Positions 1 to 8,936 of a DNA stretch of 61,557 nt are shown here, piece after piece (within the stretch, counting starts at the first letter, position 1; every line of letters starts with the position of its first letter). This DNA is from Limisphaera sp. (GTDB taxonomy: Bacteria; Verrucomicrobiota; Verrucomicrobiia; Limisphaerales; Limisphaeraceae), in assembly GCA_025057755.1 (NCBI GenBank), contig JANWVC010000004.1, positions 1 through 61,557 of the forward strand, given 5' to 3'. The notes below the pieces were generated by a model. The model was not told the origin of the DNA. It was given only the letters and a program-made list of their open reading frames with translations, and ran no database searches. A program made the position numbers and the translations under genes.

Positions 1-784
1 GGGGGGACGAACCGAAAGAAGGGGCCACAAAAAGAAACGAAAGGCCAAGGGTGGGCCCCCGGGCAAACCCCAAGACCGGGTTGGTTTCGGCGCTTCTATG
101 GCCCGGCTCAGATCGCCAGGTTGCGCAGTTTCAGAGAGGGAGATCGCATGTTCAAGAATCCACATCAAGGCCCGCCTGCGGTCAGGGCCCGGTGGCTTTC
201 GGTCCGCGCTGCGTTTAAGGCTGTGCAAATCTGCAAAGACAGAGACCTAGGAAAGCTCGGAGACAGCCTTGGCAAATTTGTATGGGGGAGAAGACGATCA
301 CGGAGCTTGTTTGAGTCCGTGGGGTTTAATTGCACTTAAGGTGCTGCTGGAGGCTGTGCGCGATTCTGGCAGGCCTTTAGAGGTTCGGTTTGGATCGTGA
401 TGCTGTTTCTTTCTGACCGTTTTAAATTGACGGAGCAGGGCATGAGTAACTGATGCCGATGCTCGGTGGCTGTCCGGCCTTGGGGGCCGATTGCGAGGGG
501 GTCGCTTTGGATTTCTGGGAGACAACCTGGAATCAACATAAATCACGCGGTATGTCGTGGAATCTTTCCAGGTGAGCTGACCAAGTTCGTAGTCGGGCCC
601 TCGTGATCCGTGTCTGGATGGAGGAAAACCGCTTTGGGCAAGATGATGGTCATTTTAAGAGGTCACCGGTTGCGGGGGCGGAGGGGGCAGCACGGTTTGG
701 CTTGTTTGAAGACACGGCCGCTAGCTGCGGGTAGAGGCGTGGTTACAGGGAAGCGCCCAGAGCGTTAACATGGCGTGGCGAGCT
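1..784. other. Left-edge region without a supportable gene
   Basis: The first ~80 bases are runs of G, C and A in low-complexity order, as seen at contig ends. After that the sequence looks normal, but the open frames on both strands are short, lack a convincing start context and show no recognisable protein features. I see no RNA gene or repeat here. Confidence 0.6.
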
Positions 785-1216
785 TTAAGCGGGGTCGATG
801 TGGGAGGGGCCGGGTTTGGGCGCAGATGGGAGCTGGCGAACCTGAAGCGGGATGTTGGCGAAGGGTTGGCCGTCCATGGCCAAGTCCACCGCGTAAAGTC
901 CAGGGGCCGGGAAGGAGATGTGTTGCAGATTGAAGATGAAATTGCGGGTGGCGAAGTGGGTTTCTTCCGGCAATGCGATCTCGAAGGTGATTTGGAGGGG
1001 AGGGATGATCGGACGACCGTCCGCGTCCATGAGTGAGAGTTGTAATTGGTGAGTACCTTCGTCCGCGGTCGTAAAGGTGAGTCGCAAGGCCACCGCGCAT
1101 TGGGGATGGAAAGCCGGCATTTGAGCGGCGCAGATGGTATCGAACGCGCCCAACAGGTTGAGTTTGCCGTGGTCGTCAGTGGCTGCGTCACACAGGACCG
1201 CTACTTGCACGTTCAT
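785..1216 (-). CDS. Small conserved protein, DUF6941-like
   Basis: A 143-residue protein if it starts at the ATG at 1216; an in-frame ATG at 1225 and one at 1243 are alternatives. It opens with MNVQVAVLCDAA and continues with LNLLGAFDTI, a pattern I associate with the DUF6941 family of short, mostly beta-strand proteins of unknown function. It has no signal peptide and no membrane segment, so it is probably cytoplasmic. The C-terminal ~15 residues are Pro-rich and probably disordered. It is transcribed divergently from the MFS transporter gene, with about 120 bases between the two starts. The family name is recalled from sequence pattern only. No function can be assigned. Confidence 0.72.
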   Translation of the reverse strand: MNVQVAVLCDAATDDHGKLNLLGAFDTICAAQMPAFHPQCAVALRLTFTTADEGTHQLQLSLMDADGRPIIPPLQITFEIALPEETHFATRNFIFNLQHISFPAPGLYAVDLAMDGQPFANIPLQVRQLPSAPKPGPSHIDPA

Positions 1217-1335
1217 GGAGAACATTGTAGGTGGGAGGGGCATCCTTGGCCAGCAGGCCAATCGAAGGATGCTTTGGCGGGACAATGCCAGCGTTGTTGA
1301 GTTGGCAGGCTGACCGGTTGACCACGGCAACGAGC

Positions 1336-2706
1336 ATGAATCACGGAGCGATTCACGAGGCAATCCGGCCGGATTATCCGCGGGGGTTTCGGTTCCGACG
1401 CGGATGGAACTGGGGTTGGCTAGGATTGCTCTACACCAGTTTCTACATGTGTCGGTACAATTTGTCGCTGGCGAATCCGGAGATCAGCCGTGAGTTTGGC
1501 TTTAGCCGGGAAGAAGTAGGCCGGATCATTAGCGCTGCGCTGCTGGCGTATGCACTGGGACAGATCATCAACGGTGTCCTGGCCGACCGAATGGGAGGCA
1601 AGCGGGCGATGTTGATTGGGGCTGTGGGCACGGTGCTGATGAACCTTTTGTTTGGAGCGGCTTCGTTTTTCGGCATGTTGGGACTTTTTGTGGCGATTCG
1701 GGCGCTGGACGGTTATCTGCAGGCTTTTGGGGCACCGGGCATGGTGAAGATCAACACCGCGTGGTTTGGCCGTCGGGAACGGGGCCGGTTCTCCGGGATA
1801 TTCGGATTCATGATCAACCTGGGGCGGTTTGGGATCTTTACTCTGGGACCGGCGCTGCTGGCCGGATTCAGTGTGTGGGGGTTGGTGCAAGTGCCGCCCC
1901 TGCACTGGCGTTGGTTGTTTTGGGTACCTTCCTTGATTTGCGCCCTGGTGGCCGTGGGAGTGGCAGTGTGGGTTAAAGAAACACCCGAGCAAGCTGGGTA
2001 TTCAAATCTGATTCCTGACACTTCCCCGGGAAGAAGGGGGTCAGAAGCGGGGACTGCACTGGACAGCGTGCGGGCTGGCGTGCGGGAAACGTTGGTGACA
2101 ATTGCCTGCCAACCTGTGGTCTGGATCACGGCATTAGCTTACGCCTGCACGGGGGCAGTTCGGCAAGCAGTGGACCAATGGTTTCCGCGGTACATGCAGG
2201 ATATGTATCAAGTGGATTTGCGTTCGGTGCAGTTCCAATCATTGGCGTTTTTGATTCCTTTCATGGCTTCAGCCGGGTCGTTGTTGGCGGGATACGTTTC
2301 TGACACGCTTTTTAAAGGCCGACGCACACCGGTAGCAGCGCTGTTGTACTTCACCGAAACGGCCTTGATTTTGATGGCGGCGCAATTTCACGGTGTCACG
2401 GCAGCGATAGTGTTTTTGGTGTTGATCTCGTTTACCGCCAATTCGACACATTCCATTCTGGGCAGTGCCGCGCCGATGGATATCGGGGGGCGTCGGATGT
2501 CAGGTTTTGCCTTGGGCGTGATCAACTCGTTTCAGTATTTTGGTGGGAGTCTGGCGGGGATCTTGCTGGGACGGCTTTTGGATCAGAATCTCGGGTACTA
2601 TTTTTATTTCATGGCACCGTTTGGCTGTATTGGGGGCTTGTTGATGCTGACGGCAAGTGGCAGGTTTTGGCAACGATCGGCGCAAGCGGAAACAAATTCG
2701 CAGTAA
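1336..2706 (+). CDS. MFS transporter, organophosphate:phosphate antiporter-like
   Basis: A 456-residue polytopic membrane protein. The start at 1336 was chosen because the following residues (RGWNWGWLGLLYTSFYMCRY) lead into the first membrane helix; the frame extends further upstream, but that part is unlike protein. The N-terminal helix sequence, the loop GVLADRMGGKRAM (MFS motif A, between helices 2 and 3) and the KETPEQAGYSN linker before the central loop fit the OPA branch that includes GlpT and UhpT. These proteins exchange a phosphorylated organic solute for inorganic phosphate in the inner membrane. The substrate cannot be read from sequence. The downstream Gfo/Idh/MocA gene, only 48 bases away on the same strand, suggests co-expression and a sugar-related solute; that is inference. 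Confidence 0.88.
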   Translation: MNHGAIHEAIRPDYPRGFRFRRGWNWGWLGLLYTSFYMCRYNLSLANPEISREFGFSREEVGRIISAALLAYALGQIINGVLADRMGGKRAMLIGAVGTVLMNLLFGAASFFGMLGLFVAIRALDGYLQAFGAPGMVKINTAWFGRRERGRFSGIFGFMINLGRFGIFTLGPALLAGFSVWGLVQVPPLHWRWLFWVPSLICALVAVGVAVWVKETPEQAGYSNLIPDTSPGRRGSEAGTALDSVRAGVRETLVTIACQPVVWITALAYACTGAVRQAVDQWFPRYMQDMYQVDLRSVQFQSLAFLIPFMASAGSLLAGYVSDTLFKGRRTPVAALLYFTETALILMAAQFHGVTAAIVFLVLISFTANSTHSILGSAAPMDIGGRRMSGFALGVINSFQYFGGSLAGILLGRLLDQNLGYYFYFMAPFGCIGGLLMLTASGRFWQRSAQAETNSQ

Positions 2707-2754
2707 AGGAACAGCTCGGGAACAATTCAGCGACGTCCAAATGGGGAGATTCCG

Positions 2755-4059
2755 ATGAGAAACCCGGATTCCGGAGCAGCGTCTCAAAGAACGGGAGGCA
2801 AGTGCGAGGAGATCCAGACCCCTTGCGGCGGAGCCGACTCCACTTCAACGGGAGTACGGATTAGCCGACGTCAGTTTTTAGCAGTTGGCATGGCAGCCAC
2901 GACGGTGTCCGTGTTGCGGCCTTCTGTGGTGCGAGGGACGGCGGCAAACTCCGCGATTCGTTTGGGTCTCATTGGCTGTGGGAATCGGGGTTTGTGGATT
3001 GCCGATCTCTTCGTCAAGCATGGCGGGTATCGAGTCACGGCTGTGGCGGATTACTTTACGGACCGCGTGGAGGAAGCAGGCACCAAATTCGGCGTGCCGG
3101 AGCAGGCGCGTTTCACCGGCCTGAAAGGTTACCTCCGCTTGTTGTCTTCACCCGTAGATGCTGTGGTGATTGAAACCCCGCCCTGGTTTCATCCTGCCCA
3201 GGCTGAGGCAGCAGTTGAGGCCGGCAAGCACGTTTTTTTGGCCAAGCCGGTCGCGGTGGATGTCCCTGGATGTCGTCGCATTGAAGCAGCCGCGCAGCGC
3301 GCGACGGAGCGTAAACTCTGTTTTTTGGTGGATTTTCAGACCCGTGCTCATCCGGCCTACCAAGAGGCAGTTCGCCGGGTTCAGGATGGTATGATCGGGC
3401 CGCTGATCCATGGGGAAGCAGCCTATCTTTGCGGACCCACGTGGCGGCATATGGACCGGTTGTTACGCAGCGATCCCGCGAATCCGGAGGTGCGGCTGCG
3501 CGCCTGGGGGGTGGACCGGAAACTTAGTGGCGACGTGATTGTGGAGCAGAACATCCATGCCATTGATGTGGCCACTTGGTTTTTGGACAGTGCCCCATTG
3601 AGTGCGTGGGGCAGCGGCGGGAAAAAACGGGATTTCCTGGGTGATTGTTGGGATCATTTCGCCTGTGTATATCGGTTCCCGGGTGACCTGTTGATCAGTT
3701 TTCTCTCCAAGCAGGTGGGCAGTGGGATTGATGACATTTCGTGTCGCATCTATGGCTTCAAGGGGTACGCCGATACGCATTACTTCGGGCGGGTGATGGT
3801 CCGTGCCGAAGATGATGTATTCAACGGAGGCGAGTTGGGGAATCTGTATACAGATGGAGCCGTTCGGAATATCGCCAGTTTTCACAAAGCCATGACAGAG
3901 GGCGATGTATCCAACTCCACGGTCGCGCCCAGTGTGCGCAGCAACCTAACAGCGATTTTAGGGCGCACTGCCGCTTATCGAGGAACAGAGGTCACGTGGA
4001 AAGAGATGATGCAGGCGGATGAGTCGTGGGAAGTGGACTTACGCGGCCTGAAGGAGTAA
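2755..4059 (+). CDS. Gfo/Idh/MocA family oxidoreductase with Tat signal
   Basis: A 434-residue NAD(P)-dependent oxidoreductase of the glucose-fructose oxidoreductase/inositol dehydrogenase family. Residues ~37-60 form a twin-arginine signal (SRRQFLAVGMAATT), so the enzyme is probably exported folded with its cofactor. The Rossmann motif follows as RLGLIGCGNRG. The family's EKP motif reads AKP here (HVFLAKPVAV), keeping the cofactor-contacting Lys but losing the Glu. The C-terminal alpha/beta domain includes EQNIHAIDVATWF, where the His is a plausible catalytic residue. It follows the transporter gene by 48 bases. Substrate unknown; relatives act on sugars or cyclitols. The start is the first in-frame ATG, which gives a ~36-residue stretch before the RR pair. 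Confidence 0.9.
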   Translation: MRNPDSGAASQRTGGKCEEIQTPCGGADSTSTGVRISRRQFLAVGMAATTVSVLRPSVVRGTAANSAIRLGLIGCGNRGLWIADLFVKHGGYRVTAVADYFTDRVEEAGTKFGVPEQARFTGLKGYLRLLSSPVDAVVIETPPWFHPAQAEAAVEAGKHVFLAKPVAVDVPGCRRIEAAAQRATERKLCFLVDFQTRAHPAYQEAVRRVQDGMIGPLIHGEAAYLCGPTWRHMDRLLRSDPANPEVRLRAWGVDRKLSGDVIVEQNIHAIDVATWFLDSAPLSAWGSGGKKRDFLGDCWDHFACVYRFPGDLLISFLSKQVGSGIDDISCRIYGFKGYADTHYFGRVMVRAEDDVFNGGELGNLYTDGAVRNIASFHKAMTEGDVSNSTVAPSVRSNLTAILGRTAAYRGTEVTWKEMMQADESWEVDLRGLKE

Positions 4060-4080
4060 AGAGCGTAAAGTCACCGGCGT

Positions 4081-4108
4081 ATCTAACATTCGGGATCTAA
4101 CATTCGGG
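4081..4108. repeat. 14-bp tandem duplication, two copies
   Basis: The unit atctaacattcggg occurs twice head to tail (4081-4094 and 4095-4108) and is followed by the first two bases of a third copy. It lies between the oxidoreductase and the CAP gene. Probably slippage or a simple duplication; no function is implied. Confidence 0.8.
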
Positions 4109-4239
4109 ATTTGCGGTAGTCCCGGCAGCGCCCCGATGGTGAGGCTATGAGGATTGTCCGGTACCGGAGTAAGTCGCCCCGACGCAGGTCGGTGGATGCA
4201 TGCTCCGTGCCCTTACGGTCATTAACGATGCTTTGCAGC

Positions 4240-6237
4240 ATGGCTGGTCCGACGCGGAAAGACATATGTTTATGGATGGCGGGCTGCGGCGTCCTGGCGG
4301 TCTGTGCGCTGCGGATGGAGGCCGAGCCGGTGCACCCTCAGGCTCCCCCACCTGCTCCTCCGATCGAGATCGCCCACTCAACAGGATCCGAGCGTGGTGC
4401 GCACAATCCCCCGCCGGGAGTTGTCCTTTGGGTTATTGGAGAACCGACAGACGAAGAACAATTGTACTTGGAGTACATCAATCGGGCGCGGGCGAACCCA
4501 GCAGCGGAGGGTGAACGGTTGGCAGCCACGTCTGATCCTGATGTGCGATCGGCCTATTCGTTTTTCGGGGTGGATTTGAATCGCATGCGATTGGATCTGG
4601 CGGGGCTGGCTCCCGCGGCCCCTCTGGCCATGAGTGTGGAGCTTTTGGCGGCTGCGCGACGGCACTCGTGGGACATGGCCACTAACCGTTTTCAGGGCCA
4701 CACGGGTTCGGATGGTTCAAGTCCTGGAGATCGTATCAACCGGGTCGGTTATCCGTGGCAAATGTACGGCGAGAATGTATTTGCCTATGCGCGATCGGTC
4801 TTTCATGGGCATGCAGCGTTTGAGGTGGACTGGGGTGTGGGACCGTACGGCATGCAGGAGCCGCCCGGGCACAGACTGAACATTCATCAGGCGGCCTTCC
4901 GCGAGGTTGGGATTGGAGTCCTGAGCGGGGTCAGCGGCGGCGTGGGTCCCCAGGTGGTGACACAAGATTTTGCCACGCGCACGGGCGCCAAGCCTTTTGT
5001 GACGGGTGTGGTGTACTACGATTTGAATGGAAACGGTTTTTATGACATGGGCGAAGGCATTGGCGGGGTTGAGGTCATCATTCCCGGCAATGGTTGGTAC
5101 GGGCGGACTGCTGTCTCAGGTGGTTACGCCGTGCCTGTTCCGGCCGATGGCGTGTACCTGGTACAGTTTGTGGCACCAGGCTTGCATCATCAAGTGAACG
5201 CTCTCGTAACGAATCTGGCAAATACCAAGGTGGATTTGATTCCTTCATACGAGGCGCCGTTTCCGGTCGGCCCTGTTCTGGCGGCGTTAACCAACGACAA
5301 TTTGTATGTGACTTCGGTGGTGGGTGGGGCTACGAATTATCACTGGGAGGTGAGCCGGCTTCAAAGTGGTAGTTTCTTTGAGGGAGCGGAAGGAGATTTG
5401 GCGCAGGTAACCCTGGACGTTTCTGCAGGCTATGCCACCCGGATTACAGACCGGGTTGCGGCGGGTAGTTATGCTTTCCACTTGGCCCATCCCACGCCGC
5501 CGGCACCGCAGGTGTTGCGATTGAACCCGATTTTTTGGATCCGGACAAACACGCAACTGCGATTCGCATCGCGGCTCGGTTGGGCCACGACGAACCAGAT
5601 TGCGCGAGCCCAAATCTCATTCGATGACGGTCTAAGTTGGACCAATTTGTGGTCTCGGGTAGGGTCAGGAAGCAGTGGAGATGCGTCCTATCAAAGCGTC
5701 AGTCTTCCGCTGGGTATCTATGCAGGGCGGGCAGCACGGCTCCGTTTTGTTTACGATTACGTTGGAGGCACTTACTATCCCCAGACATCGTCGGACGTGG
5801 GTTGGTTGGTGGACAATCTTGAAGTGATTGGGGCAGATCGGATATTGGCAGCAGGCATCCATGAGGGCGGCCCTGAGGGAAAGTTTGTGTTTCGGCCTGA
5901 TATCACCGGAAGTTACTTGCTGCGGGTGCGAGCGCAACTGCCGGGTCGGACCCTTCCGTGGGGTGCCTTGCGAGAGGTTCAGGCACAGGTGCTCCCGGCG
6001 CCCGTGTTGCGCTTTACCGGTCCCCTGCTGGTGCAAAGTGGCGAGCTGACGGCCTCGTTTGAGGTGCTGTCTGGGCGGTCAGGACTGATTTATCGTCTCT
6101 GGCGATCGGCTCACGTGGGGGGGCCCTGGGTGGAGGTCAGGGCGGCCCGTTTTGAGGCGATCTCGGGTGTTTCGATGTGGCGCGTTCGTGCCCCGTTATC
6201 GGGCAACCAAGGTTACTATCGTCTGACGGTGAACTGA
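4240..6237 (+). CDS. Secreted CAP (SCP/PR-1) domain protein
   Basis: About 665 residues. I chose the ATG at 4240 because it places a signal peptide (ICLWMAGCGVLAVCALRMEA) at the N-terminus; the frame is open from 4147, and 4228 is another candidate. After a Pro-rich spacer comes a CAP domain. Its typical signatures are visible: EYINRARANPAAE in the first helix, HSWDMATNRFQGHTGSDGS with the conserved His, YGENVFAY, and HRLNIHQAAFREVGIG. Next is a calcium-binding-like SdrD B repeat (YYDLNGNGFYDMGEG), then beta-rich Ig-like or MAM-like sequence to the end. Bacterial CAP proteins are extracellular and mostly uncharacterised. It converges on hemN with a 46-base gap. Confidence 0.85.
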   Translation: MAGPTRKDICLWMAGCGVLAVCALRMEAEPVHPQAPPPAPPIEIAHSTGSERGAHNPPPGVVLWVIGEPTDEEQLYLEYINRARANPAAEGERLAATSDPDVRSAYSFFGVDLNRMRLDLAGLAPAAPLAMSVELLAAARRHSWDMATNRFQGHTGSDGSSPGDRINRVGYPWQMYGENVFAYARSVFHGHAAFEVDWGVGPYGMQEPPGHRLNIHQAAFREVGIGVLSGVSGGVGPQVVTQDFATRTGAKPFVTGVVYYDLNGNGFYDMGEGIGGVEVIIPGNGWYGRTAVSGGYAVPVPADGVYLVQFVAPGLHHQVNALVTNLANTKVDLIPSYEAPFPVGPVLAALTNDNLYVTSVVGGATNYHWEVSRLQSGSFFEGAEGDLAQVTLDVSAGYATRITDRVAAGSYAFHLAHPTPPAPQVLRLNPIFWIRTNTQLRFASRLGWATTNQIARAQISFDDGLSWTNLWSRVGSGSSGDASYQSVSLPLGIYAGRAARLRFVYDYVGGTYYPQTSSDVGWLVDNLEVIGADRILAAGIHEGGPEGKFVFRPDITGSYLLRVRAQLPGRTLPWGALREVQAQVLPAPVLRFTGPLLVQSGELTASFEVLSGRSGLIYRLWRSAHVGGPWVEVRAARFEAISGVSMWRVRAPLSGNQGYYRLTVN

Positions 6238-6283
6238 ATGAGGAGGGTGGGCGGGTTGTGGTCGCTCATCTTCCTCTGATGCG

Positions 6284-7663
6284 TCATACGGTTTGTGAGT
6301 GACGGCGCTGTTCCGGAGGAGGAAGCGTATTGTCGAAGCACATTGCGATGTTTCGGATGAAGAGTCGTCCGATGTCCGTCACGGAGAATCCTCCTGGTTT
6401 CCGCTGAATGAGCCCGTCTGTTTCCAACGAGCGCAACGCTTCCAATTCGGCGTGAAAGTGGGTTTCGAAGTCGATCCCGAGGCGTGCGGACATTTCTGCG
6501 TAGTCGAGGCCGAGATCACACATGACGCGCATGATTGTTTCCCGGCGGATTTGGTCCTCGCGAGTGAGGAAATAGGCGCGATGCAGCGGGACGCGTCCTT
6601 TTAGAACGGCTTCTTCATAAGCTGGCAGTTCTTTTTCGTTCTGCCAGTACATGTCCGGGACCTGGGAGATGCTGGACATGCCGAAGGCGTAGATGTCGGC
6701 TCCGGCGCGGGTGCTATAACCTTGGAAATTCCGCTGAAGCTTGCGTTCGCGCTGGGCAATGGCCAGTTCGTCCTGGGGTTGAGCGAAATGATCCATGCCG
6801 ATATACACGTAACCTCCGTCGCGGGTGAGCCGTTCAATTACCAATTTAAGGAGTTGGAGCTTGGTTTCCGGTGTGAGTAAGAGCTTTTGTTTTTCCAAGA
6901 TACGTTGGGCGGGCTTGATCCATGGCACATGAGCGTAACTGAAGACTGCAAGGCGGTCCGGCTTGAGTTCCAAGACGATGTCGAGGGTGCGGTTGAAGGA
7001 TTCGACGGTCTGGTAAGGTAAACCGTAGATGAGATCCAGGTTGACGGATTGGAAGCCCAATTCGCGCAGCCAGCCGAGGACCTGTTCGGTCAGTTCGCGA
7101 GGTTGAATGCGGTGAACGGCTTGTTGGACTCGCGCGTCAAAGTCTTGGACGCCCATGGAAGCGCGGTTGAATCCGACCTCCCGCAGAGCTGTCAGGTGAT
7201 CGCGGGTAAGGCGCCGGGGATCAATTTCCACCCCGGCTTCGACATCCGGCGCCAGGTTGAAGTGTTGATGGATAATGTCGCCCAATCGCCGGATCTCTTC
7301 AGGCCGGAGAAATGTGGGGGAGCCGCCGCCCCAGTGCAGTTGAACGACTTTTCGGCGGGGGTTCAACAGGGCTGCCATGCGAGACACTTCGCGTCCCAGT
7401 GTTTCGACGTATTGCCGGCCCTTTTCGTGGTTGAGGGTGATTACGGTGGTGCAGCCACAAAACCAGCAGAGGGTCTCACAGAAGGGGATATGAAAATAGA
7501 GGGACAGATCGCGCTCGGATTCATTGTTCCGTCGAATCCGTTCCTCGACTGCGCTCCAAGCGATCCCTTCTCGGAAATGGTTCGCCGGAGGAAACGAGGT
7601 GTAACGCGGGCCTGGTACGTTGTATTTGCGAACCAGGTCCAGGTCCACGGACAACATCGTCAT
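6284..7663 (-). CDS. hemN: Oxygen-independent coproporphyrinogen III oxidase
   Basis: A 459-residue radical SAM enzyme that oxidatively decarboxylates coproporphyrinogen III to protoporphyrinogen IX without oxygen, in the cytoplasm. The 4Fe-4S/SAM motif CETLCWFC gives Cys62, Cys66 and Cys69 in the CxxxCxxC spacing. The glycine-rich HWGGGSPTFL motif follows. The N-terminal segment KYNVPGPRYTSFP is typical of true HemN rather than HemW. Full length for the family. The ATG at 7663 overlaps the TGA of hemE as ATGA, so the two are translationally coupled and transcribed hemE then hemN. Confidence 0.95.
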   Translation of the reverse strand: MTMLSVDLDLVRKYNVPGPRYTSFPPANHFREGIAWSAVEERIRRNNESERDLSLYFHIPFCETLCWFCGCTTVITLNHEKGRQYVETLGREVSRMAALLNPRRKVVQLHWGGGSPTFLRPEEIRRLGDIIHQHFNLAPDVEAGVEIDPRRLTRDHLTALREVGFNRASMGVQDFDARVQQAVHRIQPRELTEQVLGWLRELGFQSVNLDLIYGLPYQTVESFNRTLDIVLELKPDRLAVFSYAHVPWIKPAQRILEKQKLLLTPETKLQLLKLVIERLTRDGGYVYIGMDHFAQPQDELAIAQRERKLQRNFQGYSTRAGADIYAFGMSSISQVPDMYWQNEKELPAYEEAVLKGRVPLHRAYFLTREDQIRRETIMRVMCDLGLDYAEMSARLGIDFETHFHAELEALRSLETDGLIQRKPGGFSVTDIGRLFIRNIAMCFDNTLPPPEQRRHSQTV

Positions 7664-8715
7664 GGACTCAATCTAGCCGGCTTGCTTGAGGGTGCAACGC
7701 TCTGCACGGTTTGCACCAGGGCTTCCAGTGCATCCAGTCTGGCTTCCGGCGGCACGCCATGCCCGAGGTTGAAAATGTAACCGGGACGTCCGGCCATAGC
7801 GTCGAGGAGTTGTCGCGTTTGTTCCTGCACGATGGTGGGATGAACGGTCAAGAGAAAGGGATCAAGATTCCCCTGGACAGCCAGCTGGCGAGGCAACTGG
7901 GATGCCACGTAAGGCAGGTCCACCTGCCAATCGAAAGCCAAGACACGGGCTCCCATGGCAGTGAGAAGCGACCAGTTGCCATAATATCCTCGAGCGAAGA
8001 GGATGACGGGCACGCGGGATGCCACTGCAGCCACCACGCGATGGAGCCAAGGGGCAGCAGCCCGGGCGTAGAGCTGCGGAGGAAGTTCACCAGCCAGGCT
8101 GTCGAAGATTTGCACAGCATCCACGCCGGCTTCGATCTGAAGCAGCAACACCTCCGTCACGGCATCAGTTAGGACATCCATCAAGTCATGATAAAAAGAG
8201 GGGTCCTCGAACCATAACCGTTTGGCAGAATGCCAGGTTTCGGTGCTGCCGCCTTCCACGGCGAAATTAGCCAGGGTCCAAGGTGCGCCGGCAAAGCCGA
8301 GCAAGGCGGTCTTTTGGCCCAATGCATCTCGTAGAAGGCGCACAAGCGCTCCAAGATAGTGGAGCCGCTGGCGGAGCTCGCTCACGTGCAGGCGCTGCAG
8401 ATCTTCGCGCGATTCAATGGCAAAGTCCATGGCGATGCCGCCTTCATCACGGAAACGGTAACCTTGGCCGATCCCTTCATTTGCGATAAGGATGTCACTA
8501 AAGAGGATCGCAGCATCGAACCCGAATCGGCGAATGGGCTGAAGCGTCACCTCGGCCGCCAGCTCTGGTGTGCGAACCAATTGAAGGAAGGAGTAGCGAG
8601 TTCGCAGGGCGCGGTATTCCGGTAGGGCACGACCCGCTTGACGCATCAACCACACCGGTGGCCGGTCTACCGGTTGGCAATGACAGGCGGCCCAGAAGCG
8701 TTCACGTCCGGTCAT
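7660..8715 (-). CDS. hemE: Uroporphyrinogen decarboxylase
   Basis: A 351-residue cytoplasmic enzyme that removes four carboxyl groups from uroporphyrinogen III to give coproporphyrinogen III. The family signature WLMRQAGRALPEYR is close to the N-terminus, followed by FGFDAAILFSDIL. The C-terminal YIFNLGHGVPPEA is also diagnostic. The start at 8715 places MTGRERFWAA at the N-terminus; the frame is open further upstream, but that extension does not resemble the family. It overlaps hemN by four bases, so the pair forms a two-step haem operon. It is divergent from the enolase-superfamily gene, leaving a 221-base shared promoter region. Confidence 0.95.
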   Translation of the reverse strand: MTGRERFWAACHCQPVDRPPVWLMRQAGRALPEYRALRTRYSFLQLVRTPELAAEVTLQPIRRFGFDAAILFSDILIANEGIGQGYRFRDEGGIAMDFAIESREDLQRLHVSELRQRLHYLGALVRLLRDALGQKTALLGFAGAPWTLANFAVEGGSTETWHSAKRLWFEDPSFYHDLMDVLTDAVTEVLLLQIEAGVDAVQIFDSLAGELPPQLYARAAAPWLHRVVAAVASRVPVILFARGYYGNWSLLTAMGARVLAFDWQVDLPYVASQLPRQLAVQGNLDPFLLTVHPTIVQEQTRQLLDAMAGRPGYIFNLGHGVPPEARLDALEALVQTVQSVAPSSKPARLSP

Positions 8716-8936
8716 ATTTGTGACTGGTGCCGAGCATGGGCCAAGGTGCGCGGCAGGGCAAGGCAAGGTGCACCAGACGACCCAGTACCCGACAAGTTTG
8801 AGGCAGCTGGCAAGTGGGTTTGACCGCAATCAACGGAGCCAGTAAAAGCGAAAGACGGTACCGGGGATCTTACGGCCACGGTGTGAGATTCGGGCCCGGG
8901 GCGTCAGATGAAGAAGGTAGAGGGAAGGGTGCAGCA

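Noticed and set aside
121..339. 72-codon plus-strand frame near the left edge
   Set aside because: No family resemblance, weak start context and close to low-quality sequence.
7049..7780. 243-codon plus-strand frame opposite hemN
   Set aside because: It covers the conserved radical SAM region on the other strand and has no recognisable domain of its own.
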